From Phyllobacterium sp. 628 (GTDB taxonomy: Bacteria > Pseudomonadota > Alphaproteobacteria > Rhizobiales > Rhizobiaceae): a stretch of DNA of 64,000 bases. Below are positions 1 through 6,473 of this stretch, piece by piece (within the stretch, counting starts at the first letter, position 1; each line of letters begins with the position of its first letter). Location of the stretch: positions 317,501 through 381,500 of the forward strand of contig NZ_CP050301.1 of the NCBI RefSeq assembly GCF_014189505.1, written 5' to 3'. The notes beneath the pieces are model-generated. The model had not been told where the DNA came from. It saw only the letters and a program-made list of their open reading frames with translations, and made no database searches. A program made the translations under genes and the position numbers.

Positions 1-3
1 CGT

Positions 4-26
4 GAGAAGTGCGTACGCGACTTCTC
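4..26. terminator. Perfect hairpin at left edge, possible terminator
   Basis: GAGAAGT (4-10) pairs with ACTTCTC (20-26), and the interior GCGTACGC is itself palindromic. No T-run follows in either direction, so it may be a transcription end for a gene left of the window or a structured leader. The rest of 27-197 is AT-rich and holds no convincing gene. Confidence 0.3.
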
Positions 27-197
27 CATGCCGCCTGAACCATCGGTCAATAAATATACAGTTGGCTTGTTCAACTCAAGCCAATGGTGAATTCTCAACT
101 CATGGCCAGGATGCGCTAGAATAAGAATGTTTTTTATTTGTTTGCCCCCCTTTTCATACTAAAGCATTCTATCATTCGACAGTAAATCGGGGGAACT

Positions 198-1580
198 GTG
201 GGATTGCGGGTATTAATTACAAATTTCATGCTGGCTGGAAACTCAGGGACAGAAAACGTCGTTGAGCTACTTGCTGACGCTCTCCGGAGCGCAGGACATG
301 ATACAATGATTTTTGCTCCAACCATTGGAGAGCAAGCCAAGCGAATGGCCTATAGGGGACACAGAGTCTACGATCGCATTTCGCAAATTCACGACCGACC
401 CGATGTTATCCACGCGCATCATATTTCAGCGTGCTTCATCGCAATGGCCAAGTTTCCTGATACACCTGTCGTATACACGTGCCATAGCGCTTTCTTCGAG
501 ATTGAAGCTCCATTGTTTCACCCTCAAATCAAACGTTGGGTTGGGGTCGATGAGGCGTGCGAGGACAAATGCCTTGCCCGTGGCGTCCCGGAAGCGCAGT
601 TGAGCGTAATCCTGAACTCTGTCGATCCGGCCCGGTTTAAGATGCGAGACGCATTACCGGAAAAGCCACAGCGTGCTTTGCTTCTGACAAAAAATACAGC
701 TCACTTGCAGTCCGTCCGGGATGCCTGCAGCACATTTAATCTTCAACTGGATGAGCTCGGTCCTGCTGTCGGCAAGGTATCAACGAATCTTGCAAATGAA
801 TTGCTGGGTTATGACATCGTTTTTGCAACTGCCAGAATGGCTCTTGAAGCGGCATTCGTCGGATGCGCTGTCGTGGTATGCGACGAACGGGGATTCGCGG
901 GCTATCTTGCATCGTCAAATGTTAAGGACTGGCGAAAGAACAATTTTGGCGTTCGCCTGCTTAGACGTCCTACAACACGCGCGCTTATCACAGAGGCGAT
1001 CGAAAAATATGATGCTGCAGACGCATTCAAAGTAACTGCACATTTGAGAGAAACCGCGTCAACCGATGATTACGTGGCCGCCTATACATCCGTCTACGAA
1101 GCTGCAATCAGGTTAGCCAGCACGATAGATCCAGTTCAAATTGCAGATGCCAACGCCCGCTGGATGGAAGAGCTGATTGTCACCGGCGAAGAGCGCATAT
1201 GGTACAAGATCGCTTCCGAAATGTGCTGGATGCCAAGATATGAATCTGAATATTCCAGGATGAGTGAGAATATCTCGGCGCTTGTTTCTCACTCGGATGA
1301 AGCCACCAAGACAATATCAGCCCTATCCTCTCGAACGGCTCTCATTGTGGAGAGTTTATCTGCTGCGGCCGCTCAAACAAACCATGCTGTCGCTCAAATT
1401 GATTTTCTCTCCAGGCAAACGTCAGACCTGTCAAATGAACTCAACGCGATTCAAGATCACACGGCAAAATCGTACAATATTCTTTTCAATCTCAAACTTG
1501 CCTACCAGACATTGGTACCCTCCATATTCAGGAGGATGAATGCTGTCCGGCGGCAAAGAATATCGCGGGAAAAAGATTGA
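198..1580 (+). CDS. GT4-like glycosyltransferase with C-terminal coiled coil
   Basis: This 460-residue protein starts at GTG 198 behind a GGGGGA ribosome site. Residues 4-35 form a Rossmann start (RVLITNFMLAGNSGTENVV) typical of the acceptor-side domain of GT4/GT-B enzymes. IHAHH at 71-75 and a VILNSVDPARF stretch near 138-147 are also usual in this fold. A clear C-terminal nucleotide-sugar domain is less obvious. Residues about 350-430 form a Ser/Ala-rich heptad-like coil resembling chemoreceptor signalling coils, which is odd for a glycosyltransferase. The stop overlaps the next start (TGATG), so it is probably translated together with the sulfotransferase. Base composition is AT-richer than the core genes downstream, which suggests transfer. 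The role is probably surface glycan synthesis; the substrate is unknown. Confidence 0.7.
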   Translation: MGLRVLITNFMLAGNSGTENVVELLADALRSAGHDTMIFAPTIGEQAKRMAYRGHRVYDRISQIHDRPDVIHAHHISACFIAMAKFPDTPVVYTCHSAFFEIEAPLFHPQIKRWVGVDEACEDKCLARGVPEAQLSVILNSVDPARFKMRDALPEKPQRALLLTKNTAHLQSVRDACSTFNLQLDELGPAVGKVSTNLANELLGYDIVFATARMALEAAFVGCAVVVCDERGFAGYLASSNVKDWRKNNFGVRLLRRPTTRALITEAIEKYDAADAFKVTAHLRETASTDDYVAAYTSVYEAAIRLASTIDPVQIADANARWMEELIVTGEERIWYKIASEMCWMPRYESEYSRMSENISALVSHSDEATKTISALSSRTALIVESLSAAAAQTNHAVAQIDFLSRQTSDLSNELNAIQDHTAKSYNILFNLKLAYQTLVPSIFRRMNAVRRQRISREKD

Positions 1581-2281
1581 TGAGCTCAGCCAAGCTTCGT
1601 GGTTTTGCGATATGCACCTCGCCAAGGACAGGGAGCAATTTTGTCTGTCAGTTGATTTCAAGCACTGGTGTTTTGGGGAAGCCTCTCGAATATTTCAATT
1701 GGCGAGGGCGCCGGCATTTTGAAAACGCCGGCTATCCCGACCACGTAGCTGGACAAATCAATGAAATATTATCGACAGGTTGTACGGACAATTCGATTTA
1801 TGCCTTGAAGTTATTTGCCCATCAGCATGACTGGATCTCAGGTGAAATCGCTTGGACAAAAGTTTTGCCTAATCTGTCCTTTGTGTATTTGACCAGAAAC
1901 GATCTTGTTGCTCAGGCCATTTCATGGGCAATTGCACTACAAACAGGCCAGTTTCGCGCAACCCAAACGGCACATGGTGAACCTGTATTTGATGCAATAT
2001 TGATCAACCAGCAATTGCGTCAAATCATTATCGAAAACGCTCGCTGGACGTTCTATTTTGCACGAACGGGAATCGCACCGTTACATCTTATCTACGAAGA
2101 TGTCCTTGCCGATCCGGAAGGAGCAGTTGAAAAAATTGCAGCTTTAATGGGATTGAGCCCGACACCAATACCTGTTGTGAAGGCGGTCAATGTTTCAGTA
2201 CAAAGAACAATGATGAACGAAGCATGGGCAACACGATTTCGTGGCGAATATGGCGACCCTGACGTTCTTCTTCAGTTTTGA
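1580..2281 (+). CDS. Stf0-family sulfotransferase
   Basis: The protein has 233 residues. CTSPRTGSN at residues 12-20 is the 5'-phosphosulfate loop that binds PAPS in Stf0 (trehalose 2-sulfotransferase-like) enzymes. LSFVYLTRNDLVAQAISWA matches the 3'-phosphate-binding strand and helix, and LIYEDVLADPEG is the usual C-terminal Stf0 motif. ATG 1580 overlaps the glycosyltransferase stop (TGATG); a TTG lies one codon earlier, but ATG is preferred. It would move a sulfuryl group from PAPS to a carbohydrate hydroxyl, presumably on the glycan made by its neighbour. A weak GATAAGG/CCTTATC stem-loop follows at 2289-2309. Function is inferred from the motifs; the acceptor cannot be read from sequence. 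Confidence 0.8.
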   Translation: MSSAKLRGFAICTSPRTGSNFVCQLISSTGVLGKPLEYFNWRGRRHFENAGYPDHVAGQINEILSTGCTDNSIYALKLFAHQHDWISGEIAWTKVLPNLSFVYLTRNDLVAQAISWAIALQTGQFRATQTAHGEPVFDAILINQQLRQIIIENARWTFYFARTGIAPLHLIYEDVLADPEGAVEKIAALMGLSPTPIPVVKAVNVSVQRTMMNEAWATRFRGEYGDPDVLLQF

Positions 2282-2355
2282 CGAGCGGATAAGGACTTTC
2301 CCCTTATCTTCTTGGGTTATCAGCAAGTATTCATATCATTTGGAGGCTACAAACA

Positions 2356-2469
2356 ATGAACGTGTGGGTTCAGGGGCATTTGAATATTGCTTCGTCGTCT
2401 TCACAACTCATCGTTGAGGAAGAAGATCATATCAGCCTGAAGGCGGCCAGCATCGACCTGAATGCTTGA
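2356..2469 (+). CDS. Small ORF, 37 residues, possible tail-spike scrap or leader peptide
   Basis: ATG 2356 lies behind a strong GGAGG (2342-2346). The product alternates hydrophobic and polar residues (LIVEEEDHISLKAASIDLNA at the end), a pattern like the C-terminal beta-prism of VgrG/DUF2345 spike proteins. The stop (2467-2469) overlaps the ATG of the next gene at 2462, so it could act as a translational coupler. It may be a real small protein, a leader, or the last piece of a decayed spike gene. Confidence 0.4.
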   Translation: MNVWVQGHLNIASSSSQLIVEEEDHISLKAASIDLNA

Positions 2470-3103
2470 TCAGCTTGGCAATAAAAGACCAAAAACCATT
2501 ACGTTTTCCCTCTTCGTTAGCGCAGTTTTTTTAGCGCTGTTTGCCAATGTCCATATTGTTGAAGCACAAGACTCTGCCATGAAATCAGATGTTACTATTT
2601 ATCTCGATAGGCCATTGCTCGATCGTGGCGGGACTGTTTTCGTAGTGCCTAATGAGATTCCGGTTGATGAGTGGAAGCCGCATCCCGATCAACCAAACCC
2701 GGCTCGATCTGACTCGCGCTTGGACGCGCGCAATCCGATAACCGGGCATGACAGACGGCTTTCTGCCCGCGCTTCCGGTGAAGTCAGTATTGTACGCTTT
2801 GATTATCCCAAGGGAGGAAATTACGATTTTCGCTTCCTACCATCTCTGGAAAGCGAGGTTCCACCAGAAAGGCAGGGCTCGGTTCTGGTTACAGCTGGAA
2901 ATACATATGACTATCATCCGAAAACCCGAGAGGAAAGATTTGTTCCAGAGTTTCAGGTTTTTACTATTCTCGGGCCTGATGCAAATGAGGAAAAATCGCG
3001 AGCCCTGGTATCAGATGTAAAACTTGGATACTTGGAAGAACGATATAATTGCAGAAAGTTCGAAAGCGTTATTTCCTGCAATGTACGGGATTATTCTAAA
3101 TGA
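2462..3103 (+). CDS. Secreted hypothetical protein
   Basis: This 213-residue protein has an N-terminal signal sequence: basic KRPK, a hydrophobic core FSLFVSAVFLALFANV, then cleavage near VEAQDS at about residue 36. The mature part starts with a beta-rich segment (DVTIYLDRPLLDRGGTVFVVP), contains a Pro/Arg/Asp-rich middle and only two Cys, close together near the C terminus (possible disulfide). I do not recognise the family. The start overlaps the 37-residue ORF by 8 bases with no good ribosome site of its own, so translation may be coupled. The stop overlaps a PAAR-like remnant. The layout spike piece, small secreted protein, PAAR resembles an effector position in a type VI or contractile-tail cluster, but that is an inference from order only. 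Confidence 0.6.
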   Translation: MLDQLGNKRPKTITFSLFVSAVFLALFANVHIVEAQDSAMKSDVTIYLDRPLLDRGGTVFVVPNEIPVDEWKPHPDQPNPARSDSRLDARNPITGHDRRLSARASGEVSIVRFDYPKGGNYDFRFLPSLESEVPPERQGSVLVTAGNTYDYHPKTREERFVPEFQVFTILGPDANEEKSRALVSDVKLGYLEERYNCRKFESVISCNVRDYSK

Positions 3104-3185
3104 GTAAGCTTACACTGGCTGTCCGGTGGATTGCGGCGGCGTAGTCATTACTGGTTCGCAGAACGTTTTCATCAATGGTGCCTAG
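3100..3185 (+). pseudogene. PAAR-like remnant (frameshifted)
   Basis: ATG 3100 overlaps the upstream stop (ATGA) and opens as MSKLTLA. After one frame change near 3120 the sequence reads CGGVVITGSQNVFING before a stop at 3183. This matches the core of PAAR spike-tip proteins (C..G.I.TGS.NVFING.PAARVGD), but the PAARVGD half is lost. It looks like the broken 5' half of a PAAR gene. Confidence 0.5.
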
Positions 3186-3234
3186 CTAAACAATAGACGG
3201 AGAAGGTCGCGCGCCTTATCCCGGGTTGAGCACA

Positions 3235-3360
3235 ATGCGGCTAAACGGGTCAGAATACGACCGATGGGAAGCAACGTCGCTCATGATCTCGCAAACGGTT
3301 GACGCCATCACGCCTTTCGAGAAGCTTTCCCGACAGAATGGAAGAAAAAGCTACGGGTAA
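3235..3360 (+). pseudogene. Possible fragment of a phage tail/baseplate protein
   Basis: A 41-codon ORF starting MRLNGSEYDRWEATSLMIS resembles the first strand pair of Mu gp44-like baseplate hub proteins, which begin with a short NG.xY.gW.s..v.rs-type pattern. It is short, has no clear ribosome site and stops abruptly. The similarity is by eye only. The rest of 3186-3534 has no gene; 3400-3530 is strongly AT-rich and probably carries the promoter of the collar-gene operon. Confidence 0.2.
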
Positions 3361-3534
3361 CTCTCCCTTTTATAAGTCCCATACGAGTGAGTTTTGAACG
3401 ATTTTGATTGCAGATAAATACTCTACAATCACTCATTATTTGTTTTTGCAACACCAAAAAAAATTATGCTTGCTTTCAATGTATTTATCGATTGAATATA
3501 GTATTCAATAAATAATAATATTCAGAGGTGGGGC

Positions 3535-4065
3535 ATGTCAGAAGTCTTTCTTGGCCAGATTATGCTTGCGGGGTTTCAGTTTGCACCGAAAGGCTTTGCC
3601 TTAAGCAATGGGCAAATTATGGGAATCAGTCAGAATCAGGCACTGTTCTCTCTGCTGGGCACCTTTTACGGGGGCAACGGAACCACAAACTTTGCATTAC
3701 CCAACATGCAGAGCCGCACGGCGGTTGGGTTTGGGCCCTCTGTTGACTCTTCGTGGCAGCCGTCACCTTACCCGATTGGTGAAACGGGCGGGGTCGAGAA
3801 CGTGACTTTGCTCCCGCAGCAACTGCCTCAGCATATTCATGCAGCGACAGGAACGACCAGCGGCGGCACCCTGCGTAATCCGAGCAATGCACTCTACGGC
3901 ACCAACAGCGCCAATATCTACGGCCCTTCCAGTGGGGCTCAGGTTGTACTGTCGAGTCAGACTGTTACGCCAGCGGGTAGTAGCCAACCGCATGCCAATA
4001 TCCAGCCCTATGACACTATCAACTATTGCATCGCACTATCGGGGATTTATCCGTCCCGCAATTGA
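3535..4065 (+). CDS. Phage tail collar domain protein 1 (microcystin-dependent-protein-like)
   Basis: The protein has 176 residues. The N-terminal tail-collar domain (PF07484 type) is visible as GQIMLAGFQFAPKGFALSNG, ALFSLLGTFYGGNGTTNFALPN and LLPQQLPQHIHA, and the end NIQPYDTINYCIALSGIYPS is the standard terminus of Mdp-like proteins. AGAGGTGGGG lies just before ATG 3535. It is the first of three paralogues in one operon. Such proteins occur in phage tail fibres and as free-standing multi-copy operons in many bacteria; the free-standing ones have no firmly established function. Compared with its siblings it keeps the His-rich PQHIHA loop but has SNG in place of the usual CNG. Confidence 0.85.
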   Translation: MSEVFLGQIMLAGFQFAPKGFALSNGQIMGISQNQALFSLLGTFYGGNGTTNFALPNMQSRTAVGFGPSVDSSWQPSPYPIGETGGVENVTLLPQQLPQHIHAATGTTSGGTLRNPSNALYGTNSANIYGPSSGAQVVLSSQTVTPAGSSQPHANIQPYDTINYCIALSGIYPSRN

Positions 4066-4101
4066 CAACACCGCATCAACCTATTGCTCGGAGGACCAAC
4101 G

Positions 4102-4632
4102 ATGAGCACTCCCTATGTCGGAGAAATCCGCCTGTTCGGCTTTTCCCGCGTACCCAACGGGTGGCTGGCCTGCAACAATTCTCTGCAGCCCATCTCGGAA
4201 TACGAGGCACTGTTCACCCTGATTGGTACAATCTATGGCGGTGACGGACAGTCAACATTTGCAACGCCCAATCTGTGCGGGCGTGTGCCGATCCATCAGG
4301 GCACGGGGCCTAGCTTGTCAACCTATGTAATCGGCCAATCCGCCGGCAGCGAGAACGTCACGCTTCTTCCTACCCAGATGCCGGCGCACACACATCCTTA
4401 TTTTGCCACCACCGGCTTCGCCAACACGACGTCGGTCGGATCAGCGGTTGAGTTGGCTGCACTGAACGGGGACACGATGTACGCCACCGATATAAGCGGT
4501 GCCACCCCGATCAGAACATCGCCTGCGGCAACCAGTATGGTCGGGTCGACCATCATGCATGACAACACAATGCCGACACTGACGGTGCAGTATTGCATCG
4601 CCTGGGCTGGCATCTTCCCGTCACAGGGCTGA
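4102..4632 (+). CDS. Phage tail collar domain protein 2
   Basis: The protein has 176 residues. CGGAGGA at 4089-4095 sets the start at ATG 4102. The domain runs STPYVGEIRLFGFSRVPNGW, then ALFTLIGTIYGGDGQSTFATPN, LLPTQMPAHTHPY and a C-terminal VQYCIAWAGIFPSQG. It is collinear with the genes before and after it, with 36 bases between genes. The central Thr/Ser/Ala-rich part (about residues 100-150) differs most from the paralogues, as expected if the three proteins form a hetero-oligomer or recognise different ligands. Role otherwise unknown. Confidence 0.85.
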   Translation: MSTPYVGEIRLFGFSRVPNGWLACNNSLQPISEYEALFTLIGTIYGGDGQSTFATPNLCGRVPIHQGTGPSLSTYVIGQSAGSENVTLLPTQMPAHTHPYFATTGFANTTSVGSAVELAALNGDTMYATDISGATPIRTSPAATSMVGSTIMHDNTMPTLTVQYCIAWAGIFPSQG

Positions 4633-4695
4633 TTAACTTCTCAGGATGCTTGTTATCAGCCGAACACCGGCGCCACACACATCAAGGACACTGCA

Positions 4696-5229
4696 ATGAC
4701 AGAACCTTTCATCGGTGAGATCCAATTGTTCGGTTTCAACTTTGCTCCTCAGGGCTGGGGGAGCTGCAATGGGGCAACACTTCCTATCCGGCAAAATACG
4801 GCGTTGTTTTCCCTGCTTGGTACCCAGTATGGCGGCAATGGCACGACCACATTCCAACTGCCCAATTTTGCCAATCGTGCGGGTTGTAATCAAGGTCAGG
4901 GTGCAGGCCTGACGCGACGCAATATCGGCGAAACATTTGGCAACGAAAGCATAACGCTGACCCAGGGAGAGATGCCGGCGCATGCACATTCTCTGACCCT
5001 TTATAATCAGAGCGAATCCAGCAAGCGCGCCGCCTCGCCCGGCACGGGCAATTCCTTGAGCGTGCCGAATTCGAGCAGTCCGTTTCTGCCCAATGTCCAA
5101 CCAAACACCCAGTTTGCGCAGAATGTCATCGGTGTTGCTGGCGGCAGTCAGCCGCATGAAAATCGGCAACCTTATCTGGCAATCAACTTCAGCATCGCAC
5201 TGGCGGGCGTATTTCCAGCCTTCGGTTGA
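4696..5229 (+). CDS. Phage tail collar domain protein 3
   Basis: The protein has 177 residues. EPFIGEIQLFGFNFAPQGW, ALFSLLGTQYGGNGTTTF, LTQGEMPAHAHSL and IALAGVFPAFG mark it as the third paralogue. AAGGA precedes ATG 4696. The stop overlaps the start of the GNAT gene (TGATG 5227-5231), so the acetyltransferase is translationally coupled to the collar operon. Three Mdp-like genes plus a GNAT suggest a conserved module; the acetyltransferase may modify the collar proteins or their target, which is inference. Confidence 0.85.
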   Translation: MTEPFIGEIQLFGFNFAPQGWGSCNGATLPIRQNTALFSLLGTQYGGNGTTTFQLPNFANRAGCNQGQGAGLTRRNIGETFGNESITLTQGEMPAHAHSLTLYNQSESSKRAASPGTGNSLSVPNSSSPFLPNVQPNTQFAQNVIGVAGGSQPHENRQPYLAINFSIALAGVFPAFG

Positions 5230-5813
5230 TGACGAACATAGCGACTGGCCAGCTACCACAATTCCCGGCTCGACCATGGGAGAGCAGGCTCTCTATTCCG
5301 ACCTGTTCCTCACGCCCCGCGACGCTTGATGACCTGCCGTTTCTACGTCGGCTATATCACTCGTTCCGCAAGGATGAACTGGATCAGGTGCCGTGGCCGC
5401 AGGAACACAAGACCGCATTTCTGGACCAGCAGTTTGATCTGCAACATCGCTATTATATTGCAGCATTCCCGCAAACGGATTTTCTGATCATCGAGAAAGA
5501 CGGCATCCCGATCGGCCGCCTTTATATCCAGATGGCCGCGGACAACTGGCACGTTATCGATATCGGGTTTTTACCGGAATGGCGCAATCAGGGGATCGGA
5601 TCTGCCATATTGACCGGCATCCAGGAGGCGGCAATCGCCAGGCAAGCCAGCGGCATTGTTCTGCATGTCGATCAAAACAACAGGCGTGCGCGCGATCTTT
5701 ATCAGGCCTTTGGATTCAAGGTGGCTGATATCAGCGATACTCACATACGCATGCAATGGCTCGCGCATCCGGTCTCGCCAGAACCACCGGATGCATTGGC
5801 AGCCGTTAATTGA
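5229..5813 (+). CDS. GNAT family N-acetyltransferase coupled to tail-collar genes
   Basis: The protein has 194 residues, from ATG 5229 overlapping the previous stop. The GNAT fold is clear: IGRLYIQMAADNWHVIDIGFLPEW (beta4), RNQGIGSAIL as the acetyl-CoA loop (R/Q-x-x-G-x-G/A), and LHVDQNNRRARDLYQAFGFK as the beta5-alpha4 segment. It would transfer an acetyl group from acetyl-CoA to an amine; the substrate is unknown. Its first 30 or so residues precede the domain and vary little in composition. It ends 8 bases inside the convergent DUF6916 gene, so both are transcribed toward each other. Confidence 0.8.
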   Translation: MTNIATGQLPQFPARPWESRLSIPTCSSRPATLDDLPFLRRLYHSFRKDELDQVPWPQEHKTAFLDQQFDLQHRYYIAAFPQTDFLIIEKDGIPIGRLYIQMAADNWHVIDIGFLPEWRNQGIGSAILTGIQEAAIARQASGIVLHVDQNNRRARDLYQAFGFKVADISDTHIRMQWLAHPVSPEPPDALAAVN

Positions 5814-6099
5814 AGATAGCCTGATAAACGATCCCGTCTTTGTCCCTGGCCACCGGCACCAGAAAGATGTCGAGAATTCCAAGCGCCGCGTTCTTCAACC
5901 TGTAGATCTTTTGCGGCAGCAGAACCTTCGACTCGCTGCGGAACAGGAGGGAAAACGGGGCTCGTGTCATTCCGGCAAAGCCGCGTTCGGGCAAGGGTCG
6001 CGCTTCCGTCAATGTAAAAACAAGAGACGCCGTCCCCATATCGATTTCAAACCCTTCGCCGACGCAGCGGGCGAAATGATCCAGCGTTACAATCCCCAT
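5806..6099 (-). CDS. DUF6916 family protein
   Basis: The 97-residue protein starts at ATG 6099 behind a G-rich site. The DUF6916 pattern is visible: an F/L-rich beta start, LTEARPLPERGFAGMTRAPF, SLLFRSESKVLLPQKIYRLK, then LGILDIFLVPVARDKDGIVY and a terminal AIFN. Members of this small beta-rich family commonly neighbour tail-collar/Mdp operons; their role is not known. It converges on the GNAT gene with an 8-base overlap. A composite palindromic repeat begins only 27 bases upstream of its start and may carry or disrupt its promoter. Confidence 0.7.
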   Translation of the reverse strand: MGIVTLDHFARCVGEGFEIDMGTASLVFTLTEARPLPERGFAGMTRAPFSLLFRSESKVLLPQKIYRLKNAALGILDIFLVPVARDKDGIVYQAIFN

Positions 6100-6125
6100 C
6101 CCAACCCCATTGCTTGCTTTGTTGC

Positions 6126-6402
6126 CTAGAGCAAATTTTGTTTATTCGAAGCCAGTTCTGTTTCTCGGATGGCGAGGCAATCCACGCGGAAGGTAGCGAG
6201 GCCGATGTTTACCCATCGGACGAAGCTGCCTGACAAAGTGGGTGTCCGCCAGCCGGAAACCCGAAGGGCCGGGTGAATTTGGGCCAATTTCTGCGGGCTT
6301 TGACGTCGCCCGATGGGTAAACATCGGTCTTGTCAAACCCCTTGACCTTGCCCACAAATTCCCTCCGGCAGAACGGCTCCAAATAAACAAAACTTGCTCT
6401 AG
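6126..6402. repeat. Composite palindromic element (MITE-like), about 275 bp
   Basis: Outer arms 6126-6146 and 6382-6402 are inverted repeats (CTAGAGCAA... against ...TTGCTCTAG) with one mismatch, and similarity continues inward (AGCC(A)GTTCTG) with a one-base gap for about 34 bases. Inner arms 6202-6219 and 6310-6327 are a perfect 18-base inverted repeat, each also containing its own CCGATG/CATCGG dyad. A GC-rich hairpin sits in the middle. No ORF is supported inside. The ends CTAG could be the TA-flanked edges of an IS630-type MITE or a REP-like element. It fills the gap between the DUF6916 gene and the end of the autotransporter. Confidence 0.65.
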
Positions 6403-6473
6403 TTGAACGCTATCAAGAGATTGGGGAGAAGCAAACAGCCCCTCCCCCAAGACTTTTCGTCTAGCGTGATCCG

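Noticed and set aside
5656..6129. 157-codon plus-strand ORF overlapping the GNAT and DUF6916 genes
   Set aside because: Both overlapped frames encode recognisable families; this one does not.
6200..6330. CCGATG/CATCGG dyads as separate transcription terminators
   Set aside because: Each lacks a T-run, and both belong to the larger symmetrical element.
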